Below, in pieces: positions 1 to 4,658 of a DNA stretch of 6,689 nucleotides. The notes below the pieces were generated by a model. It had not been told where the DNA came from, searched no databases, and saw only the letters and a program-made list of their open reading frames with translations. Made by a program: the position numbers and the translations under genes. The stretch is from Nanobdellota archaeon (lineage in GTDB: Archaea > Nanobdellota > Nanobdellia > Woesearchaeales > GW2011-AR15): contig JAAXVZ010000070.1 of NCBI GenBank assembly GCA_013335235.1, positions 1-6,689 of the forward strand. Reading direction: 5' to 3'. Every line of letters begins with the position of its first letter. The stretch's first letter is position 1.

Positions 1-115
1 TATACGACGTGCCGAGCTTCTTCGCGACAGGGATCATAGAATCAGTGAGCCAATCAGACCCCTTCCATATTAGCAATAAAGATACAATGAAGAGGACAAT
101 TGTTATGACAATCAT
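1..115 (-). CDS. Ca2+/cation antiporter (CaCA family), N-terminal fragment
   Basis: This is the first 38 codons of a gene whose 3' part lies off the left edge. The translation starts MIVITIVLFIVSLLLIW, a hydrophobic first membrane helix, and continues KGSDWLTDSMIPVAKKLGTSY. That pattern (helix, then K-G-(S/A)-D-x-L, then the A-K-K-L-G-x-S segment) is the usual N-terminus of bacterial and archaeal Na+/Ca2+ exchanger-type membrane proteins, which export Ca2+ in exchange for Na+ or H+. The start ATG at 115-113 is the first possible one, since an in-frame TAA lies two codons upstream. TATA-like elements precede it at 137-146 and 152-161. The defining alpha-repeat motifs (G-(T/S)-S-x-P-E) are beyond the window, so the assignment rests on the N-terminus only. 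Confidence 0.6.
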   Translation of the reverse strand, partial: MIVITIVLFIVSLLLIWKGSDWLTDSMIPVAKKLGTSY

Positions 116-136
116 ATATTATGATTTTGCTGCGAG

Positions 137-161
137 GTTTTTAAAGGTTGTGATATAAAAG
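137..161 (-). promoter_or_regulatory. TATA region for the antiporter gene
   Basis: Two TATA-like elements read on the minus strand. CTTTAAAAAC (137-146) is centred about 27 nt before the ATG at 115, as expected for a leaderless transcript. CTTTTATATC (152-161) is the better match to the archaeal consensus but would give a leader of about 15 nt with no visible Shine-Dalgarno. Both fall in the 53-nt gap after the upstream gene. Confidence 0.45.
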
Positions 162-168
162 CCTTGGT

Positions 169-606
169 CTATATCTTCCAGAATAGAGGGACCCTTCCCA
201 CATAGGCAAAAGTCGATACAGACTCATAAGGATGCAAAAGAAGGTCTGATGTTGGAAACAACTCTTTCATGCCAGAGATAAGCTCTAATGCAAGATCCGG
301 GTCACGTGTAGGAAAGGGAAGGCAGTTCCTGTACTGTTCCCATCCATGGATGAAACAAGGCATTTCGCTTATGGAATATATATCAATTATCCTGGGAAGG
401 TTATCTTGATACACCTGGCCAGACAATTCCTTTATCGTATCCAAGCAAAGCTGGTTTTTCAGCGGTCCGAAATGCCCGACTATATCCCCTATTGTCTCAT
501 GCCTTATGACAATGACTTTGCAGCCTATGAGCCTATCCTCGATATATGCATCAGAGCCAATTGGCACGAATTTTGCATCATGGCTTCCTATAAGGATAGC
601 GGACAT
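169..606 (-). CDS. uncharacterised 145-aa protein
   Basis: I do not recognise the family. The product is a soluble-looking 145-residue protein starting MSAILIGSHDAKFVPIGSDA and ending in aromatic/basic FWKI. It has no signal peptide, membrane helix or obvious metal-binding motif; it contains two histidines in the N-terminal 45 residues (SHD, IRHE) and a His-Gly-Trp-Glu stretch near residue 88. The start is supported by a strong TATA box, TTTTTTATATAA at 627-638, centred 26 nt upstream, which fits a leaderless mRNA. An antisense open frame over 346-675 is rejected because it has no comparable promoter. The gene sits between the antiporter and another orphan on the same strand, each with its own promoter, so no operon link is implied. 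Confidence 0.6.
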   Translation of the reverse strand: MSAILIGSHDAKFVPIGSDAYIEDRLIGCKVIVIRHETIGDIVGHFGPLKNQLCLDTIKELSGQVYQDNLPRIIDIYSISEMPCFIHGWEQYRNCLPFPTRDPDLALELISGMKELFPTSDLLLHPYESVSTFAYVGRVPLFWKI

Positions 607-626
607 AAGCAGCTGTCAGGGCCACG

Positions 627-638
627 TTATATAAAAAA
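627..638 (-). promoter_or_regulatory. TATA box of the 145-aa gene
   Basis: TTTTTTATATAA on the minus strand, centred about 26 nt before the ATG at 606. The spacing predicts transcription starting at or within a few bases of the start codon (leaderless). Confidence 0.6.
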
Positions 639-678
639 CCATATACCCAGCGACGATATCAAAAAGACGCTTTAGCCT

Positions 679-685
679 AAAAAAA
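679..685 (-). terminator. oligo-U terminator after the 148-aa gene
   Basis: A run of seven T on the minus strand begins 5 nt after the TAA stop of the 148-aa gene (691). Archaeal intrinsic terminators consist mainly of such U-tracts and need no hairpin; none is seen here. It lies upstream of the next gene's TATA box, so it would separate the two transcripts. Confidence 0.5.
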
Positions 686-690
686 GAACA

Positions 691-1137
691 TTACTTTTCG
701 TTATCCAGCTTCTCTATCTCTGTAGATGGCACGAGATATACCCCTGCCTGCGTGCCTCCTTCTCGCATCATCTTCTCCAGGTCTACTGCAGGCTCAATTT
801 TCCCAAGATACTGCTTTCTATAAATCTGGGCATGATATATCGGCTCCTCGCCAGCCTCTCTTCTTTTACCGATTGCATCGCCTAGAGGTGTATTGTACCC
901 GCCGAGTTCAACAAAAGCATCAAGGGACACAGTCCTATATCCCCTCCTGGCATATTCCCTCTCCCAGACATCCCATGTATTCAGCATCCCTTCAAATCCG
1001 ACGCATTCACCCATGTAGATGTAGCTGACAGCATCGCCGAATTCTGCCCCTGCTGCTACGTATTTCTTTTCCAGCACAGGATCAGGCCAAATCCTCTCTG
1101 CAACTTTATGTGGCAATATCTTTAGTAAAAGGCTCAT
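691..1137 (-). CDS. uncharacterised 148-aa protein
   Basis: Family not recognised. The protein starts MSLLLKILPHKVAERIWPDP and is rich in Gly, Glu and aromatic residues (GAEFGDAVSYIYMGECVGFEG, residues 30-50, then TWDVWEREYARRGYRT, about 54-69). It has no membrane segment, signal peptide or clear catalytic motif, and the C-terminal 20 residues are charged and probably flexible. The ATG at 1137 lies about 29 nt from an A/T-rich TATA-like element (1161-1170), consistent with a leaderless mRNA, and a seven-T tract follows the stop. The neighbouring SAM-binding protein gene upstream is separated by 60 nt and has its own promoter, so co-function is not shown. Confidence 0.6.
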   Translation of the reverse strand: MSLLLKILPHKVAERIWPDPVLEKKYVAAGAEFGDAVSYIYMGECVGFEGMLNTWDVWEREYARRGYRTVSLDAFVELGGYNTPLGDAIGKRREAGEEPIYHAQIYRKQYLGKIEPAVDLEKMMREGGTQAGVYLVPSTEIEKLDNEK

Positions 1138-1160
1138 GAGAGAAAGGATATTTTCAGGAT

Positions 1161-1170
1161 TAATAAAATA
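1161..1170 (-). promoter_or_regulatory. TATA-like element of the 148-aa gene
   Basis: TATTTTATTA on the minus strand, centred about 29 nt before the ATG at 1137, in the 60-nt gap between genes. It is a weaker match to the consensus than most of the other promoters here. Confidence 0.4.
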
Positions 1171-1197
1171 TCAGCTGAATTCCAAGGCTATAAGACA

Positions 1198-1794
1198 TTA
1201 TAACCTCTCGAACACAACAGGATTATAGTTACGAGGAGATTTTCGTTGATGGTACCTGGCGATCAGTGTCAAATCATCCCTTTTCCTGACGCTAGTGTCT
1301 AGCTCTCTTCCGTCATGTCTCAGGTCACGGGTCTCGCACATGTAGAAAAGTGTCCCTGGTGAAGAAGCAAGGACAAGTCCTGCGAGCTTGCAACCTGATG
1401 CATTTGAGAGATATATCTTGTTGTATCCCTTTGGGTCCTGCTCAAAGATATCGCCGTGCAAATAGGAAATACTATCAAGATTTCGGGCAATCTCAATGCG
1501 ATGCGAAAAAAGATACCAATTCCGTCTGAAATCATCATCAACGTCCATGAAAAATGAAACAGGATGGAATCGAAGGGTTTTAAGAGGGTTTGACTTGAAT
1601 AAAGCTGCCTGTTCTTTTGCATACTCTAGCTGCCCTGTCTCCCTATCTACAGCTCTCACTTTTGCACCGATGCCGGCCATCGCAAGAGCCTGATCGCCTG
1701 ATCCGCAGATGGCAAGTATCCTGTCTTGCGGCTGCACAGCCAGGCCAAGCAGGATAGCGTCCAGGTTTTCATTAGTTGTGGTGTATTCAGGCAT
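1198..1794 (-). CDS. Rossmann-fold SAM-binding protein, putative class I methyltransferase / DUF3419-like
   Basis: The 198-aa product has a class I SAM-binding core. Motif I is ILAICGSGDQAL (residues 26-37, glycine-rich loop after beta-1). An acidic residue ending beta-2 follows (VRAVDRETGQLEYAK, D50, expected to bind the ribose hydroxyls). Later come a YLHGDIFE segment and a beta-4-like YNKIYLSNASG stretch. The C-S/G-S-G-D-x-A loop and the IYLSN strand recall DUF3419/BtaA-type aminocarboxypropyl transferases as well as methyltransferases, so whether methyl or 3-amino-3-carboxypropyl is transferred, and to what, cannot be told. At 198 aa it is near the minimal size for a single domain. I chose the ATG at 1794 over the in-frame GTG at 1803 because the TATA element at 1821-1830 sits about 31 nt before the ATG but only 22 before the GTG. 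Confidence 0.72.
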   Translation of the reverse strand: MPEYTTTNENLDAILLGLAVQPQDRILAICGSGDQALAMAGIGAKVRAVDRETGQLEYAKEQAALFKSNPLKTLRFHPVSFFMDVDDDFRRNWYLFSHRIEIARNLDSISYLHGDIFEQDPKGYNKIYLSNASGCKLAGLVLASSPGTLFYMCETRDLRHDGRELDTSVRKRDDLTLIARYHQRKSPRNYNPVVFERL

Positions 1795-1820
1795 TATGAT
1801 CACGCAATATATCTTATTCT

Positions 1821-1830
1821 TAAATATAGG
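1821..1830 (-). promoter_or_regulatory. TATA box of the SAM-binding protein gene
   Basis: CCTATATTTA on the minus strand, centred about 31 nt before the ATG at 1794 and only about 13 nt after the stop of the upstream gene. Its spacing favours the ATG over the GTG at 1803. Confidence 0.45.
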
Positions 1831-1842
1831 GGAAAAGAAGGA

Positions 1843-2382
1843 TTAGCTGTCGCACCAATCTTTGGCGTCAGTTGCAGGCATAAGTCGCGAATGTGAGGCT
1901 GCGGTAAGTTTGTCAATTAAACGGTCATATCTTATATCTGCTGAACCTTGGCTCTGCAATCCAGCCATTAGTTGCGGTTTTATCTCAATCAGGGACTCAG
2001 CAATCGCTTCAAGAGCTTTTGCATCCGAATAACCACCATACGCGTTAGTGGACCATATTCTGCCCTTTGCAACCATAAATTCCTGTTTTGGCAATCCTGC
2101 TTCCAATATTTCAAGGATCCTGGGTGGATATATTGATTCACCATCTTTCTTATAACTTATCTCGCGGGATATTTCAATGCTTCCGCTGTTGCCGATACGC
2201 ATTGGATCATATTCAATCACGGTACGACATGTCTGAACTCCGCCAGGCCATTCCTGGCTCTCCCAGAGAGATAGTTTCACTGAACCGTCTTTTAGTTCAA
2301 CTTCTGCACGCCCATAAACCGGTGCAGTGAGCCCATGAATAATCCTGGGTTCAAGCTCGATTGCAGTCACCATAGGTGTCAT
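1843..2382 (-). CDS. uncharacterised ~179-aa protein under the shared palindromic operator
   Basis: Family not recognised. The N-terminal half looks beta-rich (VTAIELEPRIIHGLTAPVYG, then AEVELKDGSVKLSLWES and a SIEISREISYKKDGES stretch), and the C-terminal half is predominantly helical (EAIAESLIEIKPQLMAGLQ). There are no membrane segments; a single Cys pairs with Thr in QTCRTV and another lies near the C-terminus (DWCDS). Two in-frame ATGs are 6 nt apart (2388 and 2382). A GGTGAT Shine-Dalgarno match overlaps the first ATG and ends 4 nt before the second, so I favour 2382. The promoter TATA at 2426-2435 would give a short leader containing that site. Divergent from the HNH gene, with one copy of the shared palindrome between the two promoters. 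Confidence 0.6.
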   Translation of the reverse strand: MTPMVTAIELEPRIIHGLTAPVYGRAEVELKDGSVKLSLWESQEWPGGVQTCRTVIEYDPMRIGNSGSIEISREISYKKDGESIYPPRILEILEAGLPKQEFMVAKGRIWSTNAYGGYSDAKALEAIAESLIEIKPQLMAGLQSQGSADIRYDRLIDKLTAASHSRLMPATDAKDWCDS

Positions 2383-2425
2383 TTTCATTCACCAGCCTTC
2401 TTAGTGAATAGTTATAGCTATCGAG

Positions 2426-2435
2426 TATATAAAAG
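2426..2435 (-). promoter_or_regulatory. TATA box of the ~179-aa gene
   Basis: CTTTTATATA on the minus strand, a close match to the archaeal TATA consensus. It lies about 47 nt before the ATG at 2382, so the mRNA would carry a leader of about 20 nt including the GGTGAT site. The shared palindrome begins about 11 nt upstream of it, and an extra TTACTA half-site (2436-2441) touches its upstream edge. Confidence 0.55.
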
Positions 2436-2445
2436 TTACTATATT

Positions 2446-2465
2446 TTACTACTATTTAATAGTAA
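2446..2465. promoter_or_regulatory. palindromic operator, copy 1 (divergent promoter region)
   Basis: TTACTA-N8-TAGTAA, spacer CTATTTAA. It matches copy 2 at 17 of 20 positions, and copy 3, read in reverse, also at 17 of 20. It lies between the two divergent TATA boxes (2426-2435 minus, 2471-2480 plus), so a bound protein could influence both genes. A further TTACTA at 2436-2441, exactly 10 bp from the left arm, creates an overlapping 10-bp inverted repeat (2433-2442 with 2459-2468). Confidence 0.65.
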
Positions 2466-2470
2466 CTTGG

Positions 2471-2505
2471 CTTATAAAAACCAAACATAGGAAAGAGATA
2501 TATAA
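2471..2505 (+). promoter_or_regulatory. promoter of the HNH gene
   Basis: Two candidate TATA boxes. CTTATAAAAA (2471-2480) begins 5 nt after the palindrome and would give a leader of about 30 nt containing GGAGGG (2508-2513), a Shine-Dalgarno-like sequence rather far (15 nt) from the ATG. GATATATAA (2497-2505) is centred 28 nt before the ATG and would give a leaderless mRNA. The sequence does not decide between them. Confidence 0.45.
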
Positions 2506-2528
2506 CCGGAGGGATATTACCATCAGAA

Positions 2529-2873
2529 ATGAACCTTGAAGAGATCAAAGCCAAGATAAACCAGATAAGAGAGGAGAAGGAGAAAATCATACCTCTGACT
2601 GAGTGGCTGAAGAGGCAGGTCTACAAGAGGGACGGCTATAAATGCATGAAATGCGGAAGCAAGGATGATGTGTGGATACACCATATAGACCATGACCAGA
2701 CAAATAATGAGATGACCAACCTCATATCAATGTGCAACAGGTGCAATTCCAAGATGTATAAGGTGAAGAAGATGGGCGAGAAAAAAGGGCGCTCAGATAA
2801 GATAAGGAAGACAGACAACCATCTCCAGAGCATGACAAAACCAAGTTACTCAAAAATAAGGATACCTAAATAA
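2529..2873 (+). CDS. small HNH-family endonuclease (HNN-type)
   Basis: The 114-aa protein carries a zinc-stabilised HNH (beta-beta-alpha-metal) nuclease fold. Visible elements are a charged helical N-terminus (1-30), a VYKRDGYKCMKCG lead-in with zinc-site CxxC at C39/C42, the catalytic IHHID at 50-54 (H51/H52), N59/N60 and N64 of the central Asn region (NNEMTNL), and a second CxxC at C69/C72. The final histidine of the classic motif, normally in C-H-x-x-(I/L/K)-H, is replaced by N73 (NRCNSKM), so this is an HNN-like variant; such variants are known among active nucleases. The C-terminal 35 residues are highly basic and probably contact DNA. Typical roles are homing, phage or restriction-type DNA cleavage; no restriction or phage partner is seen here. 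It is divergent from an orphan gene with a palindromic operator between them. Confidence 0.85.
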   Translation: MNLEEIKAKINQIREEKEKIIPLTEWLKRQVYKRDGYKCMKCGSKDDVWIHHIDHDQTNNEMTNLISMCNRCNSKMYKVKKMGEKKGRSDKIRKTDNHLQSMTKPSYSKIRIPK

Positions 2874-2912
2874 GAGTCAGATTTTACAAAAGAGAGAATA
2901 TGAAAGGAAACT

Positions 2913-3320
2913 TCAATATTTTTTTACTAAATCATTAATCGAAAAAATACCTTGTTCATTGCACGCACGTATATAGGTATCTTTCTTGTCTAAAGAATCG
3001 ATTATTTCTTCTACAGAGAGTTCTCCTCTTACCTCACTAGGAACATGGAATCTCACTTCTCTTGGTTCCGAAACAACGCATGTCTCAAGGGAATATCCAT
3101 GTTTTGTTGCCCAATAAGCCCTATGTCTTCCATTTAGGATATAACCTTCATCATCAATTAAAATTGCAGGTACATTCATTACATTAGCCTTAGGACCAAA
3201 TCCAAATCTGCTGGTCCTTGTACAAACACGATCTATCCTGGAAATCTTTTTTGGATTTATGTCATACCAATGAGGGATCAAAAGACCTGTTTCAGTGGGT
3301 GTCAAGATAGTTTTATACAT
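2913..3320 (-). CDS. small ParB/sulfiredoxin (ParB-N) domain protein
   Basis: The 135-aa product resembles a stand-alone ParB N-terminal/Srx-like domain. The key segment is PAILIDDEGYILNGRHRAYWATKHGY (residues 51-76): a strand, a D-D-x-G turn, then N-G-R-H-R-A (63-68), the family's nucleotide/phosphate-binding G-x-H-R loop, followed by the A-x-x-x-G helix. Full ParB proteins have helix-turn-helix DNA-binding and dimerisation domains after this; here only a short acidic helical tail follows, so chromosome partitioning is unlikely. Relatives include small ParB-like nucleases and CTP/ATP-binding regulators. The frame stays open upstream through the tRNA gene, but the start at 3320 (MYKTILTP) is set by the TATA box at 3341-3350, 26 nt upstream. 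One copy of the palindromic operator covers this interval. Confidence 0.65.
   Translation of the reverse strand: MYKTILTPTETGLLIPHWYDINPKKISRIDRVCTRTSRFGFGPKANVMNVPAILIDDEGYILNGRHRAYWATKHGYSLETCVVSEPREVRFHVPSEVRGELSVEEIIDSLDKKDTYIRACNEQGIFSINDLVKKY
2919..2925 (+). terminator. T-tract downstream of the HNH gene
   Basis: Seven consecutive T on the plus strand, 45 nt after the HNH stop, overlapping the last codons of the convergent ParB-like gene (where it encodes Lys-Lys on the other strand). It could end the HNH transcript by the oligo-U mechanism, but its coding role makes this uncertain. Confidence 0.3.
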
Positions 3321-3324
3321 ACAA

Positions 3325-3344
3325 ATACTACTATTTAGTAGTAT
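3325..3344. promoter_or_regulatory. palindromic operator, copy 2 (over the ParB-like gene promoter)
   Basis: ATACTA-N8-TAGTAT, spacer CTATTTAG; the dyad extends to ATACTACTA/TAGTAGTAT, nine perfect base pairs around TT. It overlaps the TATA box (3341-3350) and the expected transcription start just before the ATG at 3320. This position would block TBP or polymerase, so repression is the simplest reading. Confidence 0.7.
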
Positions 3345-3350
3345 ATAAAG
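3341..3350 (-). promoter_or_regulatory. TATA box of the ParB-like gene
   Basis: CTTTATATAC on the minus strand, centred about 26 nt before the ATG at 3320, predicting a leaderless transcript. Its downstream end lies inside operator copy 2. Confidence 0.6.
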
Positions 3351-3444
3351 TTTTGGTATTTTTAGTTCAAAGAGAGTCTTTCCTGCCCATCCGAGACTTA
3401 CTATAGGAATAGCATTGGTCTTAAAACGAGTTAGAAAATTCAAA

Positions 3445-3544
3445 TGCCTCGGACGGGATTCGAACCCGTGTCTCGGCCTTTCCATCGGTTTAAAGCAAAA
3501 CCGTCGAGAGGGCCGAATGATTGGCCGGACTACACCACCGAAGC
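3445..3544 (-). tRNA. tRNA-Glu (anticodon CTC), intron-containing
   Basis: The 100-nt gene folds to a 75-nt mature tRNA. The acceptor stem is GCTTCGG with CCGAGGC (one U-G pair), discriminator A, and CCA is not encoded. The D-arm GTGTAGTCCGGCCAATCAT and the anticodon stem CGGCC/GGCCG follow, with loop C-T-CTC-G-A (anticodon at 3506-3508). The T-arm is ACGGG-TTCGAAT-CCCGT. The D-arm is typical of archaeal tRNA-Glu, and CTC reads GAG. A 25-nt intron splits the anticodon loop after G37. It is transcribed away from the 333-aa gene, with which it shares a divergent promoter region. Confidence 0.93.
3480..3504 (-). other. tRNA-Glu intron (canonical 37/38 position)
   Basis: The 25-nt intron holds an internal hairpin (CGGTTT with AAACCG, 6-nt loop). 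With exon bases it forms a bulge-helix-bulge: a 3-nt 5' bulge C36-G37|A, a 3-nt 3' bulge A-A|A38, and a 4-bp central helix of loop bases 32-35 (CTCT) with intron ATGG. That helix contains one U-G wobble and one C-U mismatch, so the motif is slightly relaxed. Splicing by archaeal tRNA endonuclease and ligase is expected. Confidence 0.85.
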
Positions 3545-3573
3545 CTGATTTTTTAAAAAGAAAACCTGCTCAT

Positions 3574-3584
3574 ATTTAAATATA
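3574..3584 (-). promoter_or_regulatory. TATA box of tRNA-Glu
   Basis: TTATATTTAAA on the minus strand, centred about 35 nt before the first tRNA base, giving a short 5' leader of about 8-10 nt to be trimmed by RNase P. An A/T run at 3549-3560 is too close to the gene to be the TATA box. Confidence 0.5.
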
Positions 3585-3622
3585 ACCGAACTAGATTTTT
3601 ACGTTTCTACGCCAGAGTGATG

Positions 3623-3632
3623 CTTAAATATA
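3623..3632 (+). promoter_or_regulatory. TATA box of the two-gene operon
   Basis: CTTAAATATA, centred about 25 nt before the ATG at 3652, implying a leaderless mRNA for the first gene. No copy of the palindromic operator lies near it, unlike the promoters at 2389-2528, 3320-3350 and 5863-5927. Confidence 0.55.
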
Positions 3633-3651
3633 TCAGAAAAATCCCTGTATC

Positions 3652-4653
3652 ATGCTAATAGACCCAGACTATTCTCCGTTTGACATGGATGAAAAAGCAG
3701 AACCCGGGGAGATATCAGAGGTGCTTGAGGGACTATTCTCCGAGAATCCTAGTCTGCACAGCACAATGGCCGCTATATTCGAAGGCTTTCCCGGAGATGT
3801 ATACTCTATTGTGTCGGATTACCTCCTGCATCAGAAAGACCCTGTCCTTGACCTGCAGCTTGCGAGAACCCTTCTGGCAACAAGCTGCTTCACCCTGGAA
3901 AAGGACCCTGAACATAATGGAAATGACTCAGTTCCAGGGATTCCAAACAAGAGGTATATGCGGGCAGCGCACAGGATACTGTCGCAGCTTAGGTCAGAGC
4001 GCCTTGAGTCTCCAGAGATATCCTATATACTGGACAACATGAAAAAAGTCAGCTATGCCTTACAGGAAGTGTCCGGATATTTCCTGGATTCAAAGACCTC
4101 TCTTTTGATTATAGGAATGAACATCGAGGGAAGGCTTATGATGGAAGATGAGTCTATCCCTATTGTTTCTGACACGAGAACATATTGCCAGGGTGGCTGG
4201 GAGAAGCTTAAGCATTATTTCATCTCTGAATATGAGATCATGTTCGACACTAAGCCGACAATGAAAGCATGGGACTTCGTTAGGCTGGCCTGCGAATCAG
4301 AATCTATGCACCAATACCTACTTGTCTCCGAGATACAGAGAGAGGCTATAGAGAACCCGCGCAGGATCCTCAAGCCTACAGAAGACCTTGTGAAAATGGC
4401 CGCTGTCTCGAGCCTGCATATGATGAGCGATGTCGCGAACAGGACACTGGCTGCTGAGACAATGGATTTCACAGCAGGCTACCATGCAAGCTTCGCAAGG
4501 AACGTGAGGATCCTGTCAAGAGGCGGAACGTTCGGGGTTAACCTGATGAGGAACGATAACCTCAATGATTTCGAAGAGATATGCTTCGGTGTCATCAATA
4601 ATTACCTGGACATGCTGATAACAGGATTCAGGAAAGACACACATATGGAGTGA
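3652..4653 (+). CDS. uncharacterised 333-aa helical protein, first gene of operon
   Basis: Family not recognised. The acidic N-terminus (MLIDPDYSPFDMDEKAEPGE) leads into a largely alpha-helical soluble protein with no signal peptide or membrane helix. Helical stretches include DPVLDLQLARTLLATSCFTL (about 63-82), PEISYILDNMKKVSYALQEV (about 121-140) and PTEDLVKMAAVSSLHMMSDVA near residue 250. Cysteines and histidines are scattered with no metal-site spacing. The start codon lies 25 nt from a TATA box and there is no upstream in-frame alternative with support. Its stop overlaps the region of the next gene's start (TGA at 4651-4653; next ATG 4659), so the two are almost certainly co-transcribed and translationally coupled. 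This suggests the two products work together, perhaps as a complex, but no biochemical role is visible. Confidence 0.72.
   Translation: MLIDPDYSPFDMDEKAEPGEISEVLEGLFSENPSLHSTMAAIFEGFPGDVYSIVSDYLLHQKDPVLDLQLARTLLATSCFTLEKDPEHNGNDSVPGIPNKRYMRAAHRILSQLRSERLESPEISYILDNMKKVSYALQEVSGYFLDSKTSLLIIGMNIEGRLMMEDESIPIVSDTRTYCQGGWEKLKHYFISEYEIMFDTKPTMKAWDFVRLACESESMHQYLLVSEIQREAIENPRRILKPTEDLVKMAAVSSLHMMSDVANRTLAAETMDFTAGYHASFARNVRILSRGGTFGVNLMRNDNLNDFEEICFGVINNYLDMLITGFRKDTHME
4647..4650 (+). promoter_or_regulatory. Shine-Dalgarno site deciding the start of the ATP-grasp-like gene
   Basis: GGAG ends 8 nt before the ATG at 4659, inside the last codons of the upstream gene. A GTG at 4650 is in frame and overlaps the upstream stop, but has no comparable site at the right distance, so the ATG is preferred. 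Confidence 0.55.
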
Positions 4654-4658
4654 GGAAC

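Noticed and set aside
346..675. Plus-strand 109-aa open frame antisense to the 145-aa gene
   Set aside because: It has no TATA box or Shine-Dalgarno at a useful distance, whereas the minus-strand gene has a strong TATA box 26 nt before its ATG.
726..1028. Plus-strand 100-aa open frame inside the 148-aa gene
   Set aside because: Composition is that of a shadow frame (Ser, Arg, Pro rich, low complexity), with no promoter; the minus-strand gene has promoter and terminator signals.
2924..2929. Further TTACTA/TAGTAA hexamers (for example 2924, 3399, 5966 and TAGTAA near 1124) as operator copies
   Set aside because: None has a matching second arm at the 8-nt spacing, and all but that at 3399 lie in coding sequence, so they are treated as chance half-sites.
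3351..3444. A small RNA between the tRNA and the ParB-like gene
   Set aside because: The 94-nt gap shows only short T-runs usable as tRNA terminator and no C/D or H/ACA box signature that I could support.
3321..3485. N-terminal extension of the ParB-like reading frame (to 190 aa)
   Set aside because: The extension runs through the operator, TATA box and 3' half of the tRNA-Glu gene. The promoter geometry fixes the start at 3320.
3445..3544. tRNA-Glu as an integration (att) site for an element containing the HNH and ParB-like genes
   Set aside because: I looked for a direct repeat of the tRNA 3' half elsewhere in the window and found none; no integrase gene is visible.
4650..4658. GTG start for the ATP-grasp-like protein
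   Set aside because: It overlaps the upstream stop, but the GGAG at 4647-4650 is positioned for the ATG at 4659.
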